A stretch of 64,000 nucleotides of DNA from Zygnema circumcarinatum (Eukaryota > Streptophyta > Zygnematophyceae > Zygnematales > Zygnemataceae): NCBI GenBank assembly GCA_037447605.1, contig CM074804.1:7220148-7284147 (forward strand), read 5' to 3'. The notes beneath the pieces were generated by a model. It was not told the DNA's origin and ran no database searches. It was given only the letters and a program-made list of their open reading frames with translations. Position numbers and translations under genes: made by a program. Shown here one piece after another: positions 13,870 through 24,021 of this stretch; within the stretch, counting starts at the first letter, position 1; every line of letters begins with the position of its first letter.

Positions 13870-15614
13870 CACGGCCCTAGTGAGGGGCTCAGACCCATGC
13901 TGAGGTGATCCCTTTTTTGCAGCGCACAAACAATAGAGAGAGGTAGCTTTATGTTGCACAGAATGCTTTTGTTCCCCAGTGCGAGAAAGAGGGGTATATT
14001 TGGCGGTAGAATCCTTTTCCTTCCAGGGGTGGGCGAGGCGGAGCTTTCTCTTCATGGCGGCAGGGAAAGCCGGCCGCCAATGTCGGATGCTGAATGTGGT
14101 GCTGACCTGGTTACTTGGAATGTTCCATTCAAATGAATGTTCCTTTGGCGTCATTGCTTCGACTTCTTTTGCACCTGTACTTGTGCTCCCTTGCTGCTTG
14201 TTTGCGTTTCAGGGTGTGCATGCCCCGCATTCAGCAAAGGGATCAGCCATTATTTTGCCTTCTTCGGACAATTTTCAGTTAACGAAGAGCATGTGAGATA
14301 TGTGCGGTTGCACTGTTCTCGTAGATGGAGATACAAAACTGGCAGACAGAATGTTGCGCGGTCTGATGTCCAACGCTTATCACTTGCAGCATCATGTTGG
14401 AAAAAGAGAAGGGGCGAAACGTCTTCAAGGGATTGAATCGAAGAGACGTTGCTTCAGCCGTTGTTTTCTGTCTGCCAAGGGAGCAGTGTGTCCCTGCCAC
14501 GCTTTTGCTCAACCTAAGCAAAGTTCGACAAGCAAGGAGGTCTGCGATATGCAAGAGAAAGAGACCAAGAGAAAGCATGCGCATGTGCGTGTGCTTTTGC
14601 ACTGCAGTAGTTAAGCTCTGGAAACAACCAAGTTCAACTCCTCTCTAGCAGCATTCGGTCCTCGGTCAGTCGCGTGGTCGGCCCACACAATCCACATTTC
14701 CTCTCGACAACCTCGTGACCGTCCGCAGACGCACAGACTCGAACAACAGTTTGAAGTGTTCTGCTAAAACAAGACATGGCATGACCAGGTTTCCTGAGCA
14801 AGAAAACAGCCTTTCCAGGAATAATCCTGAGGAGGAAAGTAGATCGAACTGACTACCGGGAATGGCTACAAAGAGATAACTTCTAACGTCTATTGGCATG
14901 GTCACAATCTGCCCTTTGCCTGAACTGCGGGTCAGTCCTCCATTGGAAACAACTATGCTAGCGTTGAAGGCATTTCCCGACGCCCTTTCATCGCGTAGCT
15001 TTATGTCTACTGTAAAGGGGTCCCCAGCACCGACAAGAAGTCGTCACTAGACGCGAGACCATCAGACAAAACTTGGGGCAAACGACTGAACTCGAATGTC
15101 TACTAAGGAATAGTACTTCGAGCAATGCACAGCCCGCTCTCTCGTCACAACTCAGTGCGCGTCTCAACGAGCCCTCCCAAAGAAGTCGATGCTGCAATTG
15201 TATGCAGAGACAGACTTTGAAACGGAAGACCATTTTTATACTCTGCAAATTTTTCCAAAAACCTAGTGAATCGAGCTCAGGACTATCTTTGCTGTAAGTG
15301 CTTCCTGCGAAAAAGAACGTTACCGGCAGGAAGGAATTGGGAAGCAAAGCTTGCAGGAACAAGTCCCGCTTCAGCAGATCTGGAAGCTCGCCTTTCCAGA
15401 CTTTATTCCTCGGGTCATCTTTCGAAAAGTTGGCCAGTCGGAGACCAATTATGGATGTCAGATCCACCTTGATCGAATCCCATACGGAAGCAATCCTTCC
15501 AAAAACTTCATGAGGAGGTCATGACCACTGCATCTGCAATAGAGAAAAAACGAATCCTATCAAATCGGCCCCACAACTCCCAGCTTTTGTGCCCTTCTGT
15601 CAAAGTCAGCCATC
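13870..15614. other. Intergenic, convergent 3' flanks of EBP1 and RETICULATA-related genes
   Basis: About 1.7 kb between two convergent genes. Short open frames occur on both strands (for example 14300-14648 plus and 14988-15467 minus) but none shows family conservation, splice-supported extension or a plausible start. I see nothing else to annotate. Confidence 0.55.
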
Positions 15615-16721
15615 TCATTGAACCGCAGGTATAGACTCTCCAACATTCTCCTTCACCGCTGCCACGTCTCCCGTCTCCTGCGCAGGTGGCTGTGCTGCCT
15701 TCTGTGAGCCGGTCGCCTTTGCCAACATCACGAATGTCGAACCTCCAATTAGATTATTGGCAGCTCTGATGAGGAAGGAAAATACCCGAAATAAATTGGG
15801 ACTAAAAATTGGGATCACAACTTGATCGAGGCCATTGAGACACTGGTATCGCAGGTTGCTGCTCAACCCCATATGCAACGCCCAGGTTGTCGCATTCAAG
15901 AAGGGGGGAGGGGGACTGTTCTGGAGGATAAAACTGGGCTGCAACAATCTGCGCACCCCGAGCAGCAAAGTTGAAATCGCTGTTCCTGTGAGGCCGGCCA
16001 AGAACCCCACGCCGGCAAACTGCGCGCCCTTGTAGGCGAAAGTTCCCACTCTCGAGAGCAGAGAATAGGCTCCGCCTTCAAACATATGTCCGGGAGGGCA
16101 GCTGGAGAAGATGGAAGGAAGGCTGCGAGCAAGCGCTCCCGGGGCGCTTGTCGGGGCGAGGAGGTACATGAGGGCAAAGTTGACGATAGAACCGACAACC
16201 AGCGTGCAGAACACGAAGTCTAACTCATTCAGACCAAAATTAGGCCTCGTCGCCATATCTCCAAGGACGCAGGCAGTCACTCCAATGATCTGCTCGGTCA
16301 GAACTTTGAAAACAAACTGCGGATCTGCATCAACCCTTTCCGACCAGCCTTTAGCCAACATTGCCAATATATTTCCACCTTCACTGCCATTGCTGTCGGC
16401 AGAATTTCCACCGTCGCTATTCCAGTCACCACTGCCGCCGCTTCCAGACCCTCCTGCTCCCGCACCTCCCCCTCCCCCTCCCCCCAGAGATATCGCCGCG
16501 TCAATATTTTCAGATCCCCCTGCTAAACTCTGCGAGGAAGCAGCCGCCTTTGCGCATATACTCTGGCTTCCTCGGATCGATCTGAGAGACGATCCGCGCG
16601 CAGAGTGCGAGCTCGCCCGGCGGGGGAGGGAGGCGGGCCCCCTACGCTCAGGGCCTGCCCTCAGGGCTCCCACGCGGCGGCTGCAGACCGCCGGTAGGGC
16701 ACACGTCATGGCGGCGGCCAT
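15615..16721 (-). CDS. RETICULATA-related plastid membrane protein (DUF3411)
   Basis: A single open frame of 368 codons. The ATG at 16721 was chosen because the residues after it (MAAAMTCALPAV, rich in Ala, Arg and Ser) form a chloroplast-transit-like N-terminus; upstream in-frame codons are CT-repeat low complexity. A Gly/Ser-rich linker is followed by the DUF3411 region: FVFKVLTEQIIGV, LGDMATRPNFGLNELDFVF, FALMYLLAPT, a CPPGHMFEGG segment and MGLSSNLRYQCLNGLDQ, the last matching the family's conserved SSNLRYQ block. Several hydrophobic helices are present. In Arabidopsis RETICULATA and its relatives sit in the plastid envelope and affect mesophyll and leaf-vein patterning; the biochemical role is not known. 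It is divergent from the SEN2-like gene across 1.2 kb. Confidence 0.88.
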   Translation of the reverse strand: MAAAMTCALPAVCSRRVGALRAGPERRGPASLPRRASSHSARGSSLRSIRGSQSICAKAAASSQSLAGGSENIDAAISLGGGGGGGAGAGGSGSGGSGDWNSDGGNSADSNGSEGGNILAMLAKGWSERVDADPQFVFKVLTEQIIGVTACVLGDMATRPNFGLNELDFVFCTLVVGSIVNFALMYLLAPTSAPGALARSLPSIFSSCPPGHMFEGGAYSLLSRVGTFAYKGAQFAGVGFLAGLTGTAISTLLLGVRRLLQPSFILQNSPPPPFLNATTWALHMGLSSNLRYQCLNGLDQVVIPIFSPNLFRVFSFLIRAANNLIGGSTFVMLAKATGSQKAAQPPAQETGDVAAVKENVGESIPAVQ

Positions 16722-17893
16722 AGTTCTGCGACAGTGGAGGTGGCGCAGAGGGAGAGAGAGAGAAAGAGAGTGAGAGAGAGGGAGAGAGAGAGGGAGAGAG
16801 AGAAAAAGAGAGGATGAGACAGGAGAGAGGGGGACGCAGGGCTCATGCAAAGCGAGGGTTCAGAGCGTCCGTACGATGCCACGTGGAAAGCAGACAGAAC
16901 CAGCGCGATATTCTTGTAGGGAATGAGAGTTCGCCACGTGGCAAACAAAATTGGCGTTCAAAATAAAAGCGGCCAATGGGAGCGGAGCAAGGGATCCGCC
17001 GAGGCCGCGTCCGTACAGGGCACGGGGGAAGCGTACGGCGCCAATGGTTGGCTGACAGCAGACCTCGACAAATAAGGGAATTCCCTTAATAATGTATGTA
17101 AACGTTTTTTAAGGCAAGATATTTGAGATTTTTCTATGGGATTTTAAGGGATATGTGAGCAAGGATCTCTTAGCCCCCACTGCCCTTGCCCCCCCTGCCT
17201 GCCCTTGCCCTTTTTGCCCCTGCCCCCACATTTTCTCTAATTAATTCAATCGCTTTCATGCATATGTCCATTTAACTCTAAAGCAAAGGATGAAAGAATC
17301 ACAAGGTAAAAATGCAGAAAAGAAAAAATATATGAAACCTTTTAGATATTCTAGGACATGCTCATCCAAGGACTGCAAGAAAGCACCAGCTTCAATCAGT
17401 CACCTGCAATGAAGTGAAGCACCAACGTACAAGCTATACTTATATGACCTTTTTGTTCAACTAAGAGCACACCCCAATCGCTTAATATCAATCTAAACTG
17501 ACACTACCACCAAACTTCGGATCTCCGACAACCCTTGATTCGTCCCTTAACAAAACTATATACGGGACAGACAATAATCTTTTTATGGGATTTAAAGGAT
17601 TTCGTACAGAGATTCCCTTAATTGTAGACGCCTGGCTAACAGTTCAGCAAGTGTACGGTAAATGGGGAAATGGTTTACGGCACGCGTACGGATGGTTCGA
17701 AGACGGACGGACGGACGGATGGTTGTACTTTTTAACTGACGTAGAATTTTGCAGGCGAACGGACGTTCAAAGAGTGAGGATTTTAGGGTTTGAGAGGGAG
17801 AAGGTATGCGAGGTGAAAGGAGAACTGAAGGCCAGTCTGCGCTCTGTTTGCGGTGCAGGAAACAGGTAAAAGGCAGCATTTCGTTCCTTGAGG
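16722..17893. promoter_or_regulatory. Bidirectional upstream region with GA repeat and paired G-boxes
   Basis: The 1.2 kb between divergent genes holds a (GA)n tract at 16748-16815, which would be a CT-rich 5' leader for the minus-strand gene. Two CCACGTGG-type G-box palindromes follow at about 16,878-16,887 and 16,932-16,942, with CGTAC-containing motifs near 16,869, 17,009 and 17,033. An AT-rich part at 17,080-17,600 contains the palindrome TAAGGGAATTCCCTTA near 17,084. A telo-box-like TTTAGGGTTT precedes the plus-strand gene at about 17,783. Motifs are seen directly; promoter function is inference. Confidence 0.5.
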
Positions 17894-19295
17894 ATGGCAG
17901 CTGCAGCTCCCTCTAAGGATGCACAGAATCTGGAAAGAAAAACGGTCCCGGATACGGGGCAGGGTTTGTCGTATGGAAACCCTAAGTGGAAGCAGAGGGG
18001 GGCGGCAAAGGAGGTGCGGAAGGAGGGGATTGGATCACTGGAAGCTCGGCTGCAGGCCTGCGGAGCCATCGATGGCACCTTCTGCGGCACAGCTGTGCTC
18101 GCAGAAGCGTGGTCTGACCAGGCAGACCTACTCGAGCGAGCTGGCTATGGCCGCCTCATACCCGGGCATGTTCCCGCCTCACTGCTTCCGTTGTGTTCTG
18201 ACCCTGGAGGAACTGCTCCTTCACGAGGTAGAGTGATCGTTTTAGTTCAAAATCTCGGAGCTTTGATTGTGAATGTTGAAGTAGCAGACTTCTAGGCTCA
18301 CTCCTTTCATATAATATTTTGTTGAATACCTCTGAGAGGTATCTTGGAGGAGCATGATTGGCCTGCATTTATGCAGATGGCATTTTGGAAGAACCAGTCT
18401 ATTCTTGGAGCATCTCGGCCCCCTTTTAACCATTTACATACGATTGAACGTTTGTGATCGTGCTTGACACTCTTTTCAGTTCTTCAAACAGTATTTATGT
18501 TGCACTTTGATCAACTTACTACGCCAAAACCTCAGGTTCTGGTCTGATGTTTACCCCACCTTTGCCGATATACATGAATGCAGATTGAGAAGAATGCCTG
18601 TAGCTGATTGGCGATTGGCAAATTTTTCCCATTCCATCGCCAATTGGTGATCAATGTGACATACAGCTCACTGAGCGCGCCTTCCCTTGTCGGCGAAGGT
18701 GGTTGCAGCGCGAGACAAGAGACTGGAGGTGTACAGGAAACTGTTGTGTACCAGTTCTCATTAGAAGAAGCTTTCTTCCTCTGCCATGGACTTGGCTGCC
18801 TACGGGTGCATGCCCCCGACCAGGTAATCATAACAAATGTTCTCATTGCACAAATGGGCTCGACAGCCGTAGCGAGATATGATTTTTGACGCCTAATTTC
18901 AGGAATTTGCAGAATGGCGCTCTGGAGCATGAATCGCTATGGCGCCTTTGCCAAAGGAGTCAAGAAGGCTTTGTCGAGGCCTACGTGGCCTATGCACATC
19001 TGCGCAGCAAGCGATGGGTGGTACGGCCGGGGCTGCAGTATGGTGCAGATCTCGCAGCCTATCGCCATCACCCATCATTTGTCCATTCAGAGTACGCCTC
19101 CTGCCGCCGATTCCAGTTTTGCCTTCACCTTCTCGCTGGATATTGTTGCAGATAAGAATGGATGAGCGCACATTTCATAGCGCAGATAGTCCCCCTGCTC
19201 GATCGAAAACATTAGAGGTGATTTCTGTACTGTATGTTGGACGGATTGTCTCCGAGAATGGTCGGGGATTTGCGAGAGAGGATGTTGGGGGTTGA
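17894..19295 (+). CDS. tRNA-splicing endonuclease catalytic subunit, SEN2-like
   Basis: Exon 1 starts at the ATG at 17894 and codes a Lys-rich N-terminus with NPKWKQRG and LLERAGYGRL, both positions conserved in plant SEN proteins. A second exon near 18,739-18,823 gives YQFSLEEAFFLCHGLGCL. A third (18,903 to about 19,100) gives YVAYAHLRSKRWVVRPGLQ then YGADLAAYRHHPSFVHSEY. The Tyr and His of the catalytic triad are in AAYRHHPSFVHS; the Lys is in the candidate last exon (about 19,153-19,295; SKTLEVISVLYV). The enzyme cuts both ends of pre-tRNA introns. Exon 1's 3' end and the final junction are not resolved, so the end is approximate. Identity is well supported; the exact gene model is not. 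Confidence 0.82.
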
Positions 19296-20944
19296 TGCGT
19301 TGCCAATTAGAGCGGACTGGGCTGCATCTGGTAGCAGCTGATAGAGAAGAACTGAGACCTGTTTGAGCGGGTGTGGTGAAACAGCTTTGCAGCTCTCGTT
19401 GTAAGGGCAGACGATGCCTCTCCTCGATTGGCATCGTGGACTGACGTGCATGCCATGACCCGACTTTGTGGGACGGTCTGCAAGGTGGGCTAGTAGGTTG
19501 ACTCGCCGTAAAAATCAGATGCAGGCACGACTGCTGAAAGCTGTCGCAGTAGTGATCATCTGAAGGTCATGCTCATGACTGCGGGAGCACTTTCATGATC
19601 ACTTTCTGTTTGGGGTGGGAGCAGACCTTGCTGCTTCTTCATGTCCTCCAAGACGGCGGCAGCACGCCCACCGAGTCCTTGCAGTGCTTGGGGGAATTTT
19701 CGGTGGAAAGTTCTGCTGTCAGGCGCTGGTTGCCGGAAAAGAACCGTGGCAGTCTCAAGTGACAGACAGGCAGGCTGTATGGGCCAGCGCGGCTGTGTCG
19801 CAAGTGTGGGAAAGTGTGTTTTTTCACGTTGGCACTCGCTTGTATGTCGATAGGAATGTGTCAAGCTTTGTGTGCGCTTGTTTTGAGACTGCATTTTGTC
19901 CTCGTACTTGCACAACCATTTATGGACTTTTCTTTTCCTCCCCCCCCCTTTTTTTTTAATAATGGAAATTGGCCCTGTATTCTCCTTGTCATCGTCAGCA
20001 TGTCCACAATTTGTTGCATTCAGAATTGTAATCAGAACGTGCAGAACCCAGTAGTCTTGCTGTATTGGGACCATAGTATGTTGAACTAAGGAAATTGCTC
20101 GTGAATCATCCATTTTGTATATCTACATACACTAGTTGAGTGTTCGTAACTGTGCAGCAAAGGCAAGCCTTGTCATTATTGACACTACTTTATTGTCGCC
20201 TGTTTCATGGAAAAACAACTCTTCTAGCTTCGTCGCATTAGAATGCAAGTATGTAAATCGCAACATCAACAGCTCGTGAACGCTGCTGCTTGTTCAGTGG
20301 CATGACCATTGTGGACACATCATAACTCAGAAATCTTAAAGCCTATCTCTCCCGGTTGTACAACTGTACAGGAGTATGTCAAGTCGTCATTCAGCGAGTG
20401 GCGCAGCTGGGTCAGCTTCACTCAGTCTTCGCTTGATTGACCAAGGACGCCCTACATCCATACAAATCAATTCCGACCAACCAGCATTCTCGTGAGACAA
20501 GTAACAGATAGCAAGTCGCCTACTCATTGGCACATAATTATAACTTTTGCCTTTCTTTTCCGTACAAAAATGCCATTCTCATTGCCCCTATTTGATGTTT
20601 TACAAGTACACCTATCTTATTTTATCATATCCACGTTCTTCCTTGACACACAGTCACAGCCTGCATCACCATACGTGAGATGATTCCGCAGATTCACAGC
20701 GGCCCGCACAAAAATAGCCAACTTCTACTACCTATTTGGTGCACAAGTTCAGCAGACATTCCAAGAGTAGATGTGAACTTCCGTCATCCAACTGCAACCT
20801 CCTGTCACACCTTGCCAACCTTGGGACAAGACACTACATCCCGGAAACATATTTACAACCAACATTTGCATTCACAAGTTTCACCACCGCCCGATGTCCC
20901 GGGATTGTGTCCCAATACGTTTCAGGCACAGGTCGTTTTCCTCT
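19296..20944. other. Intergenic, no gene recognised
   Basis: The 3' flank of the SEN2-like gene and of the following convergent gene. Open frames at 19,556-20,113 lack conserved features. A short poly-C/poly-T run occurs at 19,939-19,958. Nothing further can be supported. Confidence 0.5.
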
Positions 20945-21679
20945 TCATGACTGGACATACCCTTCCCTTCCATGCACTGCTGGTGCTAACCCCTTTTCCT
21001 CCGCGTCATTGTCCCGAAATCGGTGAAGAAAGGGCTGATCAGCTTCTGCTCGGGCTTGTTGCTCTGTGATGGTTGAGCCATCCACGCCATGCCACTTAGT
21101 CACACACAGGTCGGCAATCATCAGTACTGCTGTGACTAATGTTGCGGCCATTGTCACGATAGTCCCCGGCAAGGCGCGCTCTGAGGTCATAATGTCGAGC
21201 AGGGAGGAAACAGACCAAAGGACCACGAGTATGATCGTAGCAATCCAAAAGCCGGTGCGGAATAGGATAAACTTCGGGCCGCCACGACTTCTAGCTACGC
21301 TAGCTCCAACTGCCAGGAGCAAATATCCAATCAATTCGACTTGCTCGATGATCGCCAAGATGACCAGATTGGTTCCCATATCTTTACTGGAAATCAGTTC
21401 TATGATCCCTGAAATTGTGAGAAAGACCGCTACAGTCGTCCCCGTCAACCACCAGGAACCTTCCAACCACATGTGAACGGCGGAGCCATGTCGTGAAAGA
21501 CAGGCAGCAAAGATAGCGAGCAGCAAAAAAGTGAAGACCATTATCTGCCGAACAACAATAAGCAGCGTGACATCTGCTCCACCGACTCCTCTTCCCATAA
21601 GGGTGTTCACGAGCCCCATTCCTGTTTCATTAACAACGATCCAACCACAAGAAATGCAGGCAGAAATCAAAACACGCAT
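20945..21679 (-). CDS. Multi-pass membrane protein of unknown function
   Basis: An intact frame of 244 codons from the ATG at 21679; an in-frame TGA lies shortly upstream, so this is the first ATG unless an upstream exon exists. The protein has about six hydrophobic helices: around ISACISCGWIVV, LLIVVRQIMVFTFLLLAIF, WLTGTTVAVFLTISGIIEL, LVILAIIEQVELIGYLLLAV, GFWIATIILVVLWSVSSLL and IVTMAATLVTAVLMI. It ends in a polar tail of about 45 residues rich in Glu, Ala and Asp. I do not recognise a family motif. Length and topology are compatible with a small transporter-like or tetraspan-type protein, but no function is claimed. Codon quality (no low-complexity, regular hydrophobic periodicity) supports a real gene. 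Confidence 0.6.
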   Translation of the reverse strand: MRVLISACISCGWIVVNETGMGLVNTLMGRGVGGADVTLLIVVRQIMVFTFLLLAIFAACLSRHGSAVHMWLEGSWWLTGTTVAVFLTISGIIELISSKDMGTNLVILAIIEQVELIGYLLLAVGASVARSRGGPKFILFRTGFWIATIILVVLWSVSSLLDIMTSERALPGTIVTMAATLVTAVLMIADLCVTKWHGVDGSTITEQQARAEADQPFLHRFRDNDAEEKGLAPAVHGREGYVQS

Positions 21680-21999
21680 CCAGTCTCTGAGCAAGCAGGA
21701 CGATTTATTTCAAATCCTTAACATATCTTCTTAGAAACTTGCAGACCAGGACTCCAAGATACCTCTACCGTTTCCAAGCATTTCCTGAATATAAAAAAAG
21801 CTCCTGTTGGTTGGCAGCATGGAGCTAAGGCACCGTACCGGAATCCGCCCCCTCCATGATGCAAGACTTTCTGCTCCTTCGCAAACTTCTCGTTCCAAGA
21901 CCTCCCTTCCTCCTGCTCCTTCCAAGACCTTCCAAGCCCTCTCCTCCTCTTCCAGTTCCAGCAGGCGGCGCACTGGGCCCATTCAGCAGGCGGCGGCGC

Positions 22000-22500
22000 C
22001 TTTTGAGGCCGCCGCGAGGCCCTCCCTGCAGGGCGCCCCGAGACCCTGCCACGTGGCGCCAGGACGGGGCTCCACCGCGACCAAGCTCGGAGGCGTCCAC
22101 CACGTGGCGGGCGCAGGTGCCAGGAGGCCACGTGGCAGCAACCGCTCGTCCCACGTGTCCGCACCTCTCCGGCCGCGTCCGTACAGCAGCGGGTCCTTTT
22201 CAGCACGATCCATTTTGGACGGCAGCGGGAAAATATCCGTACTTAACGTACAAACGCAGCCCACGTGTGCCATGTGGCGGGCGACCGCCACGCTGTATGG
22301 AGATGGGTCGCCAAGCGCCGTCCGATCTGCCACGGCCCGAGAAAGCAAAGCTGCAGGGATTCAGAATGGCACACGTGGCGGGCATGCACTTGACGAAGGG
22401 AGTTTTTCTAAAAACAGTGCAAAAGCTACCTGGCAAGGCGCAGGGCCTCTCCCGTGTCACCACGTGTTGAAAAGTCCGTACCGTACGGCGCAATCTCCCT
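22000..22500. promoter_or_regulatory. Cluster of CACGTG (G-box) palindromes
   Basis: Within 500 bases the core CACGTG occurs at least seven times (near 22,049, 22,100, 22,128, 22,152, 22,261, 22,371 and 22,462), often as CCACGTGG. GTAC-containing motifs (TCCGTAC, CCGTACGG) are interspersed. The stretch lies upstream of the minus-strand membrane-protein gene. G-box cores bind bZIP and bHLH factors in plants; whether these act here is not known. Confidence 0.5.
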
Positions 22501-22742
22501 CTGCCCCTCTCTATTCTTTTGATGAATTGTTAGCAATACAAGGAAATGCTATTTACACACCTCTTTGTCTAGATATACTCCTTTTTTGTCTAGATACACA
22601 GCTTTCATCGCCGGTCAGATTTTATTGCAGGGTTTTCAGGGTTTTAGGTCTATAGACAAAAGAGGTGCGTAAATACTAATTCTCAAAATATAAATGAGAA
22701 AAAGAAAATCAAAATTATGCATATGTATGTTATACAGACTAA

Positions 22743-23177
22743 GGGTCAGTTTCCATCAGCCCGTTTCGTAACGAGCTCATTACGGTCCACGTAGGACGCC
22801 GTTTTGCAGATAAAAAGACGAGTTCCATCAAAACGCCGTTTCCAATCAGCGATCGCCACGTGCACGATTTGCAGCGTCCGCCGTGGCCCACTGCGGTTAC
22901 CGTACGCGCGTCGCTGCCGACAGTTTTTTAGGGTTTGCAGGAGGTTTCCAGCCAACGTGGCAGTCGCACGCTGGCGTATCTTTGGTAGCCACGTGGCGGC
23001 ACGCGAATGGTCGTAATGGCGTTACACCCCCTTCTTCGGACCGTCCTGGGGAACGGTGCCTCGTTACCACGTGGCAGCCACGTCGACGCCACGTTGGTGG
23101 AAACGGCCTGATGGAACCCATGGGTCGTCGTCCATTACGACGCCACGTCGGAATAACGGGCTGATGGAAACTGACCC
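22743..23177. mobile_element. MITE 1, PIF/Harbinger (Tourist)-like, 435 bp
   Basis: Perfect terminal inverted repeats of 23 bp begin GGGTCAGTTTCCATC at the left end and appear as the reverse complement at the right end. The element is flanked by TAA on both sides (22740-22742 and 23178-23180), the 3-bp target duplication typical of PIF/Harbinger elements. No transposase frame is present, so it is non-autonomous. The interior is GC-rich with CCACGTGG palindromes. Confidence 0.88.
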
Positions 23178-23180
23178 TAA

Positions 23181-23506
23181 GGGTGGGGGTCCATCAGCGT
23201 TTGCCTGTACCGCCACATCGGATCATGAATGATGAAGGGAGAATTGCGGGTTCCATGAGAGGTCGCGCGAGCCGTACTGAGCCGTACCCCCGTGGCATCT
23301 CGAACGGATCTTCAACGCCACGCGGCGGCGCACGATTGGAAAACTCAGGCGTAATTCCCCAGAACTCACCTCAAGAGGTGAGTTCTGGGGAACTACGCCT
23401 GTACCTCCACGTCGGTCCTAGTCGGCGCCACGACGGCGCCACATCATCCTCCAAAACTACGCCTGTACCTCCACGTCGGCGAAAAAACGCTGATGGACCC
23501 CCACCC
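23181..23506. mobile_element. MITE 2, PIF/Harbinger-like, 326 bp
   Basis: Perfect terminal inverted repeats of about 22 bp begin GGGTGGGGGTCCATC. Flanking TAA lies at 23178-23180 (shared with MITE 1) and 23507-23509. The ends share the GGGT and TCCATCAGC blocks with MITE 1 but the interior differs, so these are related yet separate families. The sequence CCTGTACCTCCACGTCGG is repeated directly inside (near 23,398 and 23,462). It has no coding capacity. Confidence 0.88.
23347..23400. repeat. 54-bp near-perfect hairpin inside MITE 2
   Basis: Arms of 25 bp (23347-23371 and 23376-23400) separated by CAAG match at 24 of 25 positions. The stem contains TTCCCCAGAACTCACCT. It would form a long stem-loop in single-stranded DNA or RNA. 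It is internal to MITE 2, so it may be an older nested inverted repeat. Confidence 0.85.
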
Positions 23507-24021
23507 TAAGATTGCGCCAATAAAAGCAAACCATAAACGAAGAAAGGCATACAAGTTATCACTCTACCAAACTTACAGCCAGGATAGGGAGGGAGCAGCT
23601 TCGCCCTGAGGCCCTGCCCCATCCCCTCGCAATGGAAGCACAAGCTCCCTATCACAAGGACGGGCAACCCAGAACTTCCTTTCCATAGCGAACTAGGGAA
23701 ACCTTTCTATACGTTTCTAAGGCAGACCGAGACTTGAGAAGGCGCTTCGAAGTGCCCCCCATCTTTTACCCCTATTACTACAAAAGATTTTTCCATAAAC
23801 ACCATCCTGATTTTGGGAGCTAGCTGATCCCATCGGCATATGTGTAAGGAACGGATTCCTGCCCGTCCCAACGAGCAGAGAGATCAGGGAGGGTTTTGCT
23901 CCTCCAACATATTTCTTCACCTAATCTTATACAGTGTTCTCCTTCCAGCAAAATTGAACAGCATGGTGAGCTCATGCAGAGCCTGCTGGACAGCTCTAGC
24001 GGAAGTTCTAACGATTAACAC

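Noticed and set aside
13870-15614. A gene between EBP1 and the RETICULATA-related gene
   Set aside because: Several 60-160-codon frames exist, but none shows a conserved domain or splice-compatible continuation.
17084-17640. Possible inverted-repeat element bounded by TAAGGGAATTCC-like ends
   Set aside because: The match between 17,084 and 17,611 is only about 9-10 bases, partly because the left end is itself a palindrome.
21807-22655. 282-codon plus-strand frame
   Set aside because: Ser/Arg/Pro-rich with no conserved block; it runs through the CACGTG-rich upstream region and is best explained by GC bias.
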